Assembly: GCF_023715895.1 (NCBI RefSeq)
Contig: NZ_JAMBOO010000014.1
Location: forward strand, 30,938-94,937
Source of the DNA: Domibacillus indicus
GTDB lineage: Bacteria; Bacillota; Bacilli; Bacillales; Domibacillaceae
Length of the DNA stretch: 64,000 bases
Reading direction: 5' to 3'
Part shown: positions 53,997 through 62,837 of the stretch, in pieces
How the letters are laid out: every line of letters starts with the position of its first letter
How positions within the stretch are numbered: the first letter of the stretch is position 1
The notes under the pieces: generated by a model
Seen by the model: only the letters and a program-made list of their open reading frames with translations
Database searches by the model: none
Told to the model about the DNA's origin: nothing
Program-made: the position numbers and the translations under genes

Positions 53997-55568
53997 GTGA
54001 GAATGGAAATTTTAAAGACATGTCTTTTAAGCAGAAAGCAGACTCAGCAAACTTTGCCTTCTTTTTGTCTTTTATCGATTGAAAAAAGCAGCGGCTCGTT
54101 AATCATAAATGGGATTAAGCAGGCACTCAGAAAAAGGGCTGTTTTTCTGCTGCATCCAGGCACATCTTTTTCGATTGAAGCGGTAAATGAGGATGAAATA
54201 GATGGCTATATGCTGCTATTTGACTTATATGAGGAACAAAGCCGGACCGCTGAAAAACTCGTTTACCAAAAAGTTGGGACATTTTCGGCAGAAGGGCTGG
54301 TTTCCTATCACCGTTCGGCGATTTGCCGCCTTCTATCGTCTATATATCATGCTGATGCCAATCCTCCATATGTGAGGCAGGGAGCGGCGGCAGAACTGCT
54401 TCACTGGCTTTCCGACCAGCCGTCATCCCTGCGGCTTGAAGACAACGAAGAGCGTATTCATCAAACACTTGGTTATATGAGCACTTGTTTTACTGAACCT
54501 ATCACCCTTACAGGGCTGGCTGAAATGGCCGGCATGAACCCGGCGTATTATTCGCATCTGTTTAAACAAAAAATGAATAAAACACCGATGGAATGGCTGA
54601 CCCATCTCCGGCTGAACACGGCGAAAGAGCTGCTTTTAGCAGGAGACATTAAAATCAAGGAAGGCGCCCGGCAAACCGGGTATCAGGATGAACATTATTT
54701 CAGCCGCCGGTTTAAGCAGACCTTCGGCATTGCGCCCTCCCATTACAATAGAAGACATATTAAAAAAGTGGTTTCTCTTTCTTATCCGTATACCGACCAT
54801 TTGCTTGCACTGGGCGTGACTCCTGCAGCGGGCCAGCTTCAGGAAAGCTTCGACGGCCGAATAAAAGAGCTGACGCTTCCTTATCATGCGAGCGAGCCAT
54901 GGGATATTCAGCGGCAGTTTTTTTTAGAACAGAAGCCGGACTTAATTCTGTGTAAAAACAACGTCGCCGGTATGGCGAAAGAGCACATCGGGGACATTGC
55001 TCCTGTTGTATCGATTGACTGGACAAGCATGGACGTATACAGCCATGCAGACACCATTGCCCGCTTGCTGGGAAAAGAAGAGGCTTTGTCAGCATGGCAT
55101 ACAGCGCATAATGAAAAAGTCAGAAAAGCACGGGCTACAGTAGAAAATCGGATTGGAACCGGAAGATCTGCTGCTGTTTGGAGTGTAACAAACAAGGGAG
55201 TCCGGCTGTATGGAGCCCGTAATATGGGCCATGTGTTTTATCGGCTGCTGGGCTTTCGTGCTCCTGAGTATATTCGGGAAAAGATAGAGGAACATCCAAT
55301 GGGCACAATGTTTACCTGGATGCCCGCTTCTCTTGAACAGATGAAGAGAGATAGAAGTGATTTCATGTGGATTGTTACGGATAGTGAACACCGCCGGCGG
55401 GTGATGGAGCATGAAATTAAAACGGATCCTCTCTTGTCAGCTCATCCCGCTGTTCAAAATGGCCGCTGCTTTTTTCTGGACTGGCAGAAGTGGATTGTAT
55501 ACGCGCCTCTTGGTATTGAGAAACAGCTTGAGGAAGCCTTGCTTTTTTTACTATCAGATGGGAGCTGA
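53997..55568 (+). CDS. AraC-family regulator fused to a siderophore-binding domain (Btr-like)
   Basis: A 523-residue fusion like B. subtilis Btr (about 529), which activates feuABC when its binding-protein-like domain captures the siderophore. Residues 1-150 form the cupin-like part; about 155-255 the AraC double HTH (ITLTGLAEMAGMNPAYYSHL, IKIKEGARQTGYQDEHYFSR, RFKQTFGIAPSHYNRR); 260-523 a cytoplasmic periplasmic-binding-like domain (DHLLALGVTPAAG, FLEQKPDLILCKNN). The start codon may be GTG 53997 or ATG 54003. It is divergent from the uptake operon, its probable target. Confidence 0.9.
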   Translation: MRMEILKTCLLSRKQTQQTLPSFCLLSIEKSSGSLIINGIKQALRKRAVFLLHPGTSFSIEAVNEDEIDGYMLLFDLYEEQSRTAEKLVYQKVGTFSAEGLVSYHRSAICRLLSSIYHADANPPYVRQGAAAELLHWLSDQPSSLRLEDNEERIHQTLGYMSTCFTEPITLTGLAEMAGMNPAYYSHLFKQKMNKTPMEWLTHLRLNTAKELLLAGDIKIKEGARQTGYQDEHYFSRRFKQTFGIAPSHYNRRHIKKVVSLSYPYTDHLLALGVTPAAGQLQESFDGRIKELTLPYHASEPWDIQRQFFLEQKPDLILCKNNVAGMAKEHIGDIAPVVSIDWTSMDVYSHADTIARLLGKEEALSAWHTAHNEKVRKARATVENRIGTGRSAAVWSVTNKGVRLYGARNMGHVFYRLLGFRAPEYIREKIEEHPMGTMFTWMPASLEQMKRDRSDFMWIVTDSEHRRRVMEHEIKTDPLLSAHPAVQNGRCFFLDWQKWIVYAPLGIEKQLEEALLFLLSDGS

Positions 55569-55669
55569 TACAAGCCGGGCTTGTTTCTTGTACGCTTAAG
55601 CCGGATACAAAATAAAAAAAGCGGGAGATGATTAAGGTGGAACGGGAAAAGTAGACGTACTATGTAGAT

Positions 55670-55690
55670 TTAAACAGGGACGTTTAACCG
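55670..55690 (-). repeat. 21-bp inverted repeat, right copy
   Basis: Contains TTAAACAGGGACGT and is the inverted partner of 50754-50774 (20 of 21). Confidence 0.5.
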
Positions 55691-55749
55691 GATAAAAGAG
55701 ACAAAGCAGCCTCAAATCAGCGAGTTGAAAACCACTTTGTTTACAGTTT

Positions 55750-55780
55750 GAAAGGAAGCCTAAACGGCTTTCTTTTTTTC
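55750..55780 (+). terminator. Terminator after the Btr-like gene
   Basis: GAAAGGAAGCC, loop TAAAC, GGCTTTCTTT with a T-run. It lies 180 bases after the stop. Between 55569 and 55750 there is only the inverted repeat. Confidence 0.75.
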
Positions 55781-55920
55781 ATAGAGTCATATAAGAGGTG
55801 TTACTTACTGAACAAGTTTATTTTTGAATGAGGCGTTTTCCCACCAGTGAATATCGACTAAAAAGGGGAGTAGCTGAAGTAAATGCCAAAATGAAAACAA
55901 AACTTGAAATCACCTTGATA

Positions 55921-55956
55921 GAATGAGCTCTGTATCCAGCAGAGCTCATTCTTTTT
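55921..55956 (+). terminator. Strong terminator-like hairpin
   Basis: GAATGAGCTCTG and CAGAGCTCATTC form a perfect 12-bp stem with a 7-base loop, followed by five Ts. No + strand gene ends just before it; it insulates the promoter at 56004. Confidence 0.85.
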
Positions 55957-56003
55957 AATTTACGTGATCCTGTCTTCTGAAGATATTTCAAAAAAAGGAA
56001 AGT

Positions 56004-56060
56004 TTGACTTTCTGTATACGAATGTATACAATGAGTTTGTATACATTCGTATACAGAAAG
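56004..56060 (+). promoter_or_regulatory. Promoter embedded in a 23-bp-arm palindrome
   Basis: TTGACT (56004-56009), 17 bases, TACAAT (56027-56032). Arms 56008-56030 and 56038-56060 are perfect inverted copies. Each contains an 18-bp near-palindrome (TGTATACGAATGTATACA in the first), so one operator fills the spacer and the second covers the start region. This is the layout of a tightly repressed promoter; the repressor is unknown. Confidence 0.8.
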
Positions 56061-56071
56061 GGAGAGATAAC

Positions 56072-56452
56072 ATGAGAGACCAATATGGCAAAAGATATCG
56101 CCGGGATGAAAGACCTTTCGCCCATGAACATCACCGGGAAGAACATCATCATAGAGGCGGCGGCCACAGACGTAAGGATCATCCTCGTGGCGGTGCTAAA
56201 ACTTTCCGCCGGGGAAGAGCGATTGAATTTTTAGACAGGCTGAATGTAAAACGTGCCACATTAAAACAGCAATTAGAAACACCCGAGCTGCAATCGATTA
56301 ACCCGATTTTGGTGGGAGAACTAAAAGCAGTGGAAACGATTATGAATGAATTTACTCAGTTGTTTGAAATTCATGAAGATGAAATCAAGCGGCATGATGC
56401 TCCAGCAAACGAGGAAGAAGCATCAGAAAAAGGCCCGGCTGAAGAGGAATAA
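56072..56452 (+). CDS. Small His/Arg-rich protein with a helical domain, unknown function
   Basis: Not recognised with certainty. ATG 56072 follows AGAAAGGGAG at eight bases; 126 residues. Residues 1-45 are rich in His, Arg and Gly (HEHHREEHHHRGGGHRRKDH), a possible metal- or nucleic-acid-binding tail. Residues 48-108 form amphipathic helices (RGRAIEFLDRLNVKRATLKQ, VGELKAVETIMNEFTQLFEI), similar to C-terminal dimerisation parts of some small Bacillus regulators. The end is acidic. It is the sole gene between the symmetrical promoter and hmoA, and may encode the regulator acting there (speculative). Confidence 0.6.
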   Translation: MRDQYGKRYRRDERPFAHEHHREEHHHRGGGHRRKDHPRGGAKTFRRGRAIEFLDRLNVKRATLKQQLETPELQSINPILVGELKAVETIMNEFTQLFEIHEDEIKRHDAPANEEEASEKGPAEEE

Positions 56453-56534
56453 CAGGAATGGCTACCCTTTTATGGCCTAAAGGTGCAATTGATCCAACAT
56501 AAGAGTACGTAAAAAAGAGAATGGGGGATAAACG

Positions 56535-56861
56535 ATGTTCGTTCAATTAAGAAAAATGACGGTAACAGAAGGCAATGCTGAGCAGGTGGTGAATCGGTTC
56601 AGTAAACCAGGAATCCTTGAACAGCAGGAAGGGTTTGTGGACCTTAAGGTGCTGGTAAAGCAGGTTAGACGCGGCGAAGAAGAAGTAATCGTCTTAGTCA
56701 CCTGGGAGTCAGAAGCCTATTGGAAACAATGGGAGAAAAGTGATGCACATATCGCCGGCCATAAAGCAAAGCTGAATCAGCCAAAACCGGAATATATCAT
56801 TCATACAGAAGTCGGAAAGTATGAAGTAAAAGCCGTTAAAAAAGCAGAAGCATCTATATAA
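56535..56861 (+). CDS. hmoA: Haem-degrading monooxygenase HmoA-like
   Basis: A 108-residue ABM-fold protein very like B. subtilis HmoA (YetG): MFVQLRKMTVTEGNAEQVV, RGEEEVIVLVTWESEAYWKQ and WEKSDAHIAGHKAK with the likely haem-ligand histidine. HmoA opens haem to release iron. It fits the iron theme of the preceding genes, but no Fur box is evident upstream. ATG 56535 follows ATGGGGG. Confidence 0.88.
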   Translation: MFVQLRKMTVTEGNAEQVVNRFSKPGILEQQEGFVDLKVLVKQVRRGEEEVIVLVTWESEAYWKQWEKSDAHIAGHKAKLNQPKPEYIIHTEVGKYEVKAVKKAEASI

Positions 56862-56907
56862 GACTACAACGATTCTTTGCATCATGACGGGAAAGGAATA
56901 AAGCTCC

Positions 56908-57546
56908 ATGAAACAAATAAACGGCTATATTGATTCAGTATTTTGTACTGAGGACGCTCTTTTAGAAGAAGTCATTGCATCCATCAAAGAAAACGGAATG
57001 CCTTCTATATCAGTATCTCCTTCTTCAGGAAAACTGCTGACCATGCTTGTATCGATCTCAGGCGCTAAACAAGTACTGGAAATAGGAGCGCTTGGCGGCT
57101 ACAGCGGCATTTGCCTGGCAAGAGGATTCGGGAAAGAAGGAATGTTAACGTCTCTTGAGCTAGAAGAGAGATACGCAGAGTTAGCACACAGCAATCTAGC
57201 CAAAGCGGGCTTTGGCGATCAAGTATCCTACATGACCGGGGCAGCTTTAGAAAGTCTTGAAAAACTGGCTGGCGAAAACAAGCGATTTGATTTTTTCTTT
57301 ATTGATGCAGATAAAGCAAACTATGAACATTACCTGGAATACTGCATTCAACTGGCAGAACCGGGTGCATTAATTGTCGCGGATAACGTGCTTGTGAAAG
57401 GCAGTGTAGTGGACCCGAATATAACCCCTAAACGTTATACGGAAGCCATGAAGAAATTTAATGAATGGACAGCGCATCATCCGCAATTAGAATCCGTGCT
57501 TATGCCAGTTGGTGATGGGATGACACTTTCTAGAGTAAAGAAATAA
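56908..57546 (+). CDS. SAM-dependent O-methyltransferase (caffeoyl-CoA OMT family)
   Basis: A 212-residue class I methyltransferase: VLEIGALGGYSGICLARGFG is the SAM loop, LTSLELEERYAELA follows, DFFFIDADKANYEHYLEYC carries the metal-binding Asp residues and IVADNVLVKGSVVDP closes the site. The substrate cannot be told; family members methylate catechols and, in B. subtilis TrmR, tRNA. GGGAAAGG precedes ATG 56908. Probably a single gene, 46 bases after hmoA. Confidence 0.88.
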   Translation: MKQINGYIDSVFCTEDALLEEVIASIKENGMPSISVSPSSGKLLTMLVSISGAKQVLEIGALGGYSGICLARGFGKEGMLTSLELEERYAELAHSNLAKAGFGDQVSYMTGAALESLEKLAGENKRFDFFFIDADKANYEHYLEYCIQLAEPGALIVADNVLVKGSVVDPNITPKRYTEAMKKFNEWTAHHPQLESVLMPVGDGMTLSRVKK

Positions 57547-57653
57547 GGCGTATTCATTTGGAGTCAATGAGCTGTGATCCTATGTATGTTTTTCTTTATG
57601 AAAATAACGCGTAAAAAACACAATGACAAAGGGTATTGTGTCAGCTTGCAGAC

Positions 57654-57697
57654 AAAGCCTTCTGTTTTTGCTAAAGGCGAACAAACCAGAAGGCTCT
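57654..57697. terminator. Hairpin between the methyltransferase and ppk
   Basis: AGCCTTCTG and CAGAAGGCT are separated by 21 bases, followed on the + strand by CTATTAAAA. It may terminate the converging genes on either side; the T-run is weak. Confidence 0.45.
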
Positions 57698-57797
57698 ATT
57701 AAAATGGGCTGGCCTGAAATGCAAACTGCCTTTTGTTTTTTAACGCGCTGACTCCTTAGAGAAAACAATGATCGATTCATTTGGGGATGCCGGCTTG

Positions 57798-60029
57798 TTA
57801 GTGCAGCTGAATCAGCCCGTACACTTTGCGCAGTTTGGCCACAGAGGAACTGCCAATTCTCCCAAGTTTTTGTTTGAATTCAAAAGCGGATGCGTCAGGA
57901 ATATCATTAAGCAGTTTCATTTGCTGTGCCAGTTCACACAAGATCAGCTGGCTGTTGATTTCTTTTTCTCCATCTGTTCTTTTTACGTAATGATACTGAC
58001 CGCTGCTGTCTTGTTCCCGTGCCTTACGGTTATCTTGCAGCGCAAGCGCCAGACTGTCATAAATCCGTTTTTTCAAATGCGGCTTTAAGATCGGGAACAT
58101 GATTTCTACACGGTTTTCCATGTTTCGGGTCATCAAGTCAGCCGATGATAAAAACACTTTGTTTTCCCCATTATGGTGAAAATAATAAATTCGTGTGTGT
58201 TCAAGGAACGCACCGACAATGCTCCGGACCCGGATGTTTTCACTAACCCCTTCGATCCCCGGCCGCAGACAGCACACGCCTCTAACAATTAAATCGATTT
58301 CCACTCCAGCTTGGGACGCTTCATACAGCTTCATCATAATTTTTTTATCCGTCAGCGAGTTCATTTTCGCGATAATGCGCCCGTTTCCAAACAGCTCGTG
58401 AGCGGCAATTTCTTCGTCAATTAATTGCAGGAACGTATCTCGTATGCCAAAAGGCGAAACAGATAAATGATGGTAGTCCGGTTTTTCCATATGTCCGCTC
58501 AATGAATTGAAAAAATGGGTGGCATCAATGCCAATTCGTTCATCAGCAGTTAGAAGCCCCATATCCGTGTAAACCCGTGCAGTAGCGTCATTGTAGTTGC
58601 CAGTTCCAAGATGGACAAACCGTTCAATTTTTCCTTTGCGCCGGCGTACAACGAGCGTGATTTTACTGTGCGTTTTCAAATGCGTCATTCCGTAAATCAC
58701 GTGGCAGCCTGACTTTTCCAGCTCCTTTGCCCATTGAACGTTATTTTCTTCGTCAAACCGGGCCTTCAGCTCTACAAGAACGGTTACCTGTTTACCGTTT
58801 TCAGCAGCGCGCTCCAGGCTTTTAATAATTGGAGAATCGCCGCTTACCCGGTACAGCGTTTGCTTGATCGCCAATACGTCCGGATCATCAGCAGCCTGTG
58901 AAATAAAATCAACAATCGGTTCAAACGACTCGTACGGATGATGAAGCAGCACATCCTGCTTGAGAACCTGGCTGAAAATGCTTTCTTCTCCTTCTAAATC
59001 CTGCGGCGGCTGCGGAATAAAAGACGGGGCAGCCAAATGTTCGTGCGTTGCTTGAATGCTTTTGGAAAAAGAAAATAAAAACGTTAAATCCAATGGAGCT
59101 TGAATGGCATATACATCTTTACTGTGAATTTCCAGCTCTTCTTTTAAATACTCGACTACTTGCTCGTCATAACAGTCATGCTGCACTTCGAGCCGGACAG
59201 CGGCCCCCCATTTCCGTTTTTTCAGTTCTTCCTCAATTTCCTGCAGCAAGTCCTCCGCTTCGTCCTCGTGAATTGTCAAATCGGCGTTACGCGTAATGCG
59301 AAAAGGAGTCACAGATTTTACTCCATGTCCTTTAAATAATTTAGGCATAAATACAGAAATCACTTGTTCCAGTAAAACAAATACCCTTGCTTCCTTTTTT
59401 TCTGCAGGAAGCTCAATCAAACGGTTTATAACAGCAGGCACCTGTACAATCGTCAGTTTTCCCGCTAAAGAACCTGGGGCTTTTCCTTTTTCGTTTTCTT
59501 CCAGCATCACAGCTAAGTTTAATGATTTATTCAACAGCATTGGGAAAGGGCGATATGCGTCGATAGCCATTGGGGTTAAAACGGGGAAGATTTGCTCGTC
59601 AAAAAAGGTTTCCAAATAGGTACATGCAGCTGGGCTTATCTCCGTCATGGAGTTAATGGTCACATTTTCTTTTGCCAGTAAAGGAGTGAGTTCATTCAAG
59701 TATACGTCATCCTGCTTGCCCACAAGGTGATGCGTAATCTCGGAAATCAAACAAAGCTGTTCTTTCGGTGTTAATCCGGCTTTGTTTTCCGGGCGGTTAA
59801 ATCCGGCTTTCACTTGATCAAGCAAGCCTGCTACGCGCACCATAAAAAACTCATCTAGATTCGAGCTGAAAATCGCTAAAAATTTATAGCGTTCCAGCAG
59901 CGCATTTTGTTCGTCACTTGCTTCTTGCAGCACCCGTTCGTTAAAGCCAAGCCAGCTTAATTCCCGGTTGTTGTAAAAAGATGGACTGTTCAAGTTTTTC
60001 TCTTTGGTGGCTGTATTCACTGTTTGCAT
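57798..60029 (-). CDS. ppk: Polyphosphate kinase 1
   Basis: Membrane-associated enzyme that reversibly polymerises the gamma-phosphate of ATP into polyphosphate. ATG 60029 (GGGAG and AAGG upstream) is preferred to TTG 60062, which lacks a site; 743 residues. N-terminal domain begins NNRELSWLGFNERVLQEA. The autophosphorylated His454 (HLKTHSKITLVV) and His611 (FLEHTRIYYFH) are in place, as is LGTGNYNDATARVYTDMGLL. About 50 residues after LALQDN extend the usual C-terminus (SGQYHYVKRTDGEKEIN). No ppx is next to it. Confidence 0.95.
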   Translation of the reverse strand: MQTVNTATKEKNLNSPSFYNNRELSWLGFNERVLQEASDEQNALLERYKFLAIFSSNLDEFFMVRVAGLLDQVKAGFNRPENKAGLTPKEQLCLISEITHHLVGKQDDVYLNELTPLLAKENVTINSMTEISPAACTYLETFFDEQIFPVLTPMAIDAYRPFPMLLNKSLNLAVMLEENEKGKAPGSLAGKLTIVQVPAVINRLIELPAEKKEARVFVLLEQVISVFMPKLFKGHGVKSVTPFRITRNADLTIHEDEAEDLLQEIEEELKKRKWGAAVRLEVQHDCYDEQVVEYLKEELEIHSKDVYAIQAPLDLTFLFSFSKSIQATHEHLAAPSFIPQPPQDLEGEESIFSQVLKQDVLLHHPYESFEPIVDFISQAADDPDVLAIKQTLYRVSGDSPIIKSLERAAENGKQVTVLVELKARFDEENNVQWAKELEKSGCHVIYGMTHLKTHSKITLVVRRRKGKIERFVHLGTGNYNDATARVYTDMGLLTADERIGIDATHFFNSLSGHMEKPDYHHLSVSPFGIRDTFLQLIDEEIAAHELFGNGRIIAKMNSLTDKKIMMKLYEASQAGVEIDLIVRGVCCLRPGIEGVSENIRVRSIVGAFLEHTRIYYFHHNGENKVFLSSADLMTRNMENRVEIMFPILKPHLKKRIYDSLALALQDNRKAREQDSSGQYHYVKRTDGEKEINSQLILCELAQQMKLLNDIPDASAFEFKQKLGRIGSSSVAKLRKVYGLIQLH

Positions 60030-60191
60030 GATGCCTTCATCTCCCTGTTGTTGAAATTCCAATTTTGTTAATTAAATTTAAAATAACACTATTTTGTAAA
60101 TGTTTAGTAAACCCTTTGTAAATTGAATGTAAATATTCCGTATTATTTATCTGATTTTAAGAAAAGCGGCATGATTTTTGCCCAGTAAAAA

Positions 60192-60237
60192 ATGAATCGC
60201 ATAAAAACCCTTCTTTATTTAATAAAGAAGGATTCAT
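60192..60237. terminator. Hairpin between ppk and the exported repeat protein gene
   Basis: CCTTCTTTATT (60209-60219) pairs with AATAAAGAAGG (60221-60231), nested inside ATGAATC/GATTCAT outer arms. T-rich on the + side. Otherwise 60030-60486 contains only A/T-rich sequence and the leader of the next gene. Confidence 0.55.
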
Positions 60238-60486
60238 CTTTTAAACAAACTCTTCAGCTTAAAGTCTTTGTCTAAAAGCTTTTTTGTATGTAGGATCGTG
60301 ACTCAATGAATGTAGAGGGTGCGGGTCTTTGCTGTCAGAAGGTTTTGAAGAAAAATCATGTTTTTAAAAAAAGTTCTTGCTTGTTTTTTGTTTTTCACCA
60401 AACTTTCACTCTTGAAGAGTAAAGTGGCATTTGTACCAGGGAGGTACATACAAAATGAAACGAAACTATTCAGGAGGAATTTAAAC

Positions 60487-61347
60487 ATGAAAACTAAAAA
60501 CAAATTATTTGGACTAGCAATGGCAGGCATTATTGGCCTCGGCTCTTTAGGTACGGTTTCCGCTTATGCGGCAACAGACACAACAACAAGCACAGCAGCT
60601 GTCCAGGAAGAAAAAGCGAAAAATGTAAAAGCAACATTAGATGCAGCCTCTCAAGAAAAAGTGCAGGCGATCATGGATAAATTAACCACAGGGTTACAGG
60701 ATCTTGATGTTACATTGCCGGAAAAAGGAGATAAAGCGGACTTGTTTGCAGATCTAGATGCGGCCACAAAAGCGAAAGCGGAAGCCATTATGGATAAAAT
60801 GAAAGCCGGCACGATCACGTTTGAAGAAGCACAGAATCAGCTGAAAGAACTTGGCGTGACACTTCCAGACAGAGCGGACAAAGGCGATAGAGGCGGCAAG
60901 GGAGACCTGTTTGCGGATCTAGATGCAGATACAAAAGCGAAAGCAGAAGCCATTATGAAAAAAGCAAAAGCCGGCACAATCACATTTAAAGAAGCACAAA
61001 CTCAATTGAATGAACTTGGCGTGACACTTCCAGACAAAGGTGATCATGACATGTTTGCAGACCTGGATGCCGACACGAAAGCAAAAGCAGAAGCGATTAT
61101 GGATAAAGTAAAGGCGGGCACGATTACATTTGAAGAAGCACAAACTCAGTTGAAAGAGCTTGGTGTGACGCTTCCAGACAAAGCAGACAAAGACGATGAT
61201 AAAATAGCAGACCTACTAGCAGGATTAGATGCTGATACAAAAGCGAAAGCACAGAAGCTGATTGATCAAGCTGAAACACAGCTGGCTAAGTACGGTATTG
61301 ATCACCTGCCTCTGCATGGATTCAACGAATCAGCTAAAGCAGAGTAA
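60487..61347 (+). CDS. Secreted protein with three 42-residue repeats, unknown function
   Basis: ATG 60487 follows AGGAGG; 286 residues. A Sec signal peptide (KLFGLAMAGIIGLGSLGTVSAYAA, probable cleavage after about residue 29) is followed by a Thr-rich stretch and three near-identical repeats at about 87-128, 142-183 and 190-231. Each has the form LFADLDADTKAKAEAIM..., KAGTITFEEAQ and QLKELGVTLPD. Divergent half-repeats flank them (47-80, 244-275). The pattern recalls helical repeat proteins of the DUF2680 sort. Acidic linkers (DKADKDDDK) suggest a wall- or cation-associated role (inference). Confidence 0.75.
   Translation: MKTKNKLFGLAMAGIIGLGSLGTVSAYAATDTTTSTAAVQEEKAKNVKATLDAASQEKVQAIMDKLTTGLQDLDVTLPEKGDKADLFADLDAATKAKAEAIMDKMKAGTITFEEAQNQLKELGVTLPDRADKGDRGGKGDLFADLDADTKAKAEAIMKKAKAGTITFKEAQTQLNELGVTLPDKGDHDMFADLDADTKAKAEAIMDKVKAGTITFEEAQTQLKELGVTLPDKADKDDDKIADLLAGLDADTKAKAQKLIDQAETQLAKYGIDHLPLHGFNESAKAE
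60745..61179 (+). repeat. Tandem DNA repeats coding for the 42-residue units
   Basis: Three copies of roughly 125 bases with variable linkers. The clearest shared stretches are GATACAAAAGCGAAAGC-like and GTGACACTTCCAGACA segments. Synonymous differences among copies show that the duplication is not recent; the protein repeat is better conserved than the DNA. Confidence 0.75.
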
Positions 61348-61388
61348 TTCACTGCTTTTCATTTACTTCACTATTCCTTTATAAGTAC

Positions 61389-61423
61389 AAAAAACGCTGT
61401 CATGCTCATGACGGCGTTTTTTA
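61389..61423 (+). terminator. Terminator of the repeat-protein gene
   Basis: AAAAACGCTGTCATG, short loop, then CATGACGGCGTTTTTT; one mismatch in the stem. Usable also for the opposite gene at 61468. Confidence 0.88.
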
Positions 61424-61467
61424 ATATGAAGAAAATGAGAGTAAGGAAATACAATCTTTTTCATTCC

Positions 61468-62448
61468 TTATTTTATTTTGGCGACCATTTTTCCCTTTAC
61501 ATGTCTTTGGGAGAGATAGGAGAGCGCTTCCGGAATCTCATCCAATGAAATAACCTCTTTTAACATAGACGAAATGCTGCCTTGGGCTAATAGAGAGAGC
61601 ATCTCATCTCCTATTTTCGCTAACGCTTTTTCCGCGATAATATCACCTGATTGATGGGCGGCTCCCAGGGCTACTTCATGGTAGGAAAGAGATTTCGTAA
61701 ATGGTTTTATTTTTGTATAATCAGGAGCCCCGGCAATATGTACGATATGACCTGAAAAGGCAATGAGGTCCAATGCCTCTGTTGCACTTTGCCTGCTAAT
61801 CGTATCGATAACAGCATCGACTCCTCTTCCAGCGGTAATCAGGCTCACTTTGGAAGAGATATCTTCTGTCCGATAATCGACCACAAAGTCGGCCCCAAGC
61901 GATTTGACATATTCATGATTGTGAAGGGAAGCGGTAGTAATCACCTGTTTACCGGCTAGTTTGGCTAACTGAATGGCAAATCCTCCTACACCGCCTGCTC
62001 CTCCATGAATCAAAATCGTATTTAACTGTGAAAGAGGCAGCTTGCCATGTAAAGCCTGATAGGCAGTGTAACCCGCTGTCGGAAGGGCAGCAGCATCTTC
62101 AAAAGTCACACCTTCTGGAATGCGCGACACGGTGTGTGCGTTGGTAACAGCAAATTCAGCATACCCGCCTTTTTTGGTAAGATCTCCATGGTAGACGACT
62201 TTATCTCCTTGATTCCACTGTGTCACTCCCTCGCCAGCTTCAGCTACAACACCGGCAACGTCTAGTCCGAGAATGTGAGGATACGTCCAATTTGGATGGC
62301 CGCCTGTCGCTGTTTTATAGTCGACCGGATTCAGTCCCACAGCATGAACTTCAACCAGTATTTCTCCTTTGTCAGGAGCAGGAGAGTTTATTTCGCTTAC
62401 CCGCATTTCTTTCCATTCGCCTTTTTCCTGCAATAACAAAGCTTTCAT
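61468..62448 (-). CDS. NADPH:quinone reductase-like zinc-independent alcohol dehydrogenase (MDR)
   Basis: Medium-chain dehydrogenase/reductase of 326 residues from ATG 62448, nine bases after AGGAG. Features: GEILVEVHAVGLNPVDYKTA, HILGLDVAGVVAEAGEGV, NADPH motif LIHGGAGGVGGFAIQLAKLA and GRGVDAVIDTISR. No structural-zinc cysteine cluster is seen, as in quinone oxidoreductases. The substrate is unknown, probably quinones or enones. The stretch 62449-62837 has no ORF; a weak CGAATCA/TGATTCG hairpin with a T-run lies near 62585-62625. Confidence 0.88.
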   Translation of the reverse strand: MKALLLQEKGEWKEMRVSEINSPAPDKGEILVEVHAVGLNPVDYKTATGGHPNWTYPHILGLDVAGVVAEAGEGVTQWNQGDKVVYHGDLTKKGGYAEFAVTNAHTVSRIPEGVTFEDAAALPTAGYTAYQALHGKLPLSQLNTILIHGGAGGVGGFAIQLAKLAGKQVITTASLHNHEYVKSLGADFVVDYRTEDISSKVSLITAGRGVDAVIDTISRQSATEALDLIAFSGHIVHIAGAPDYTKIKPFTKSLSYHEVALGAAHQSGDIIAEKALAKIGDEMLSLLAQGSISSMLKEVISLDEIPEALSYLSQRHVKGKMVAKIK

Positions 62449-62837
62449 AAACATTCGCTCCTTAAAAGTTTAGTTTGTTTGAATGATTTATCATGGCTAA
62501 AAGGATATGCTTCTGCAATGTTAGCATCTGTTAACGATAGACTTTGATTATTTTACCATATGAAAAGCTTATGAATGAATAAGAACGAATCAGGGAAGAG
62601 GATCCTTGATTGATTCGCTTTTTTTCCAAGCACAAATCTTATTTAAAACTGCTTCTGGTGCATTCTCTGTATGGTTATATTCTGCTGTGGGCGACACTTT
62701 GTGGTAAACAAGTATAATAGATGATTTCATCATTCTCTAACTCCTTAGGCTGTTGGGGGTGCTTGTTAGGAGAAGGAGGCCTCATCATGTTATGCTTTAG
62801 AAGTAAAGGCTAAACCGATTAAACAGGAGGAATAGAA

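Noticed and set aside
62585..62625. Terminator-like hairpin with T-run in the 62.4-62.8 kb gap
   Set aside because: The stem is short and no + strand gene ends before it; left as a remark only.
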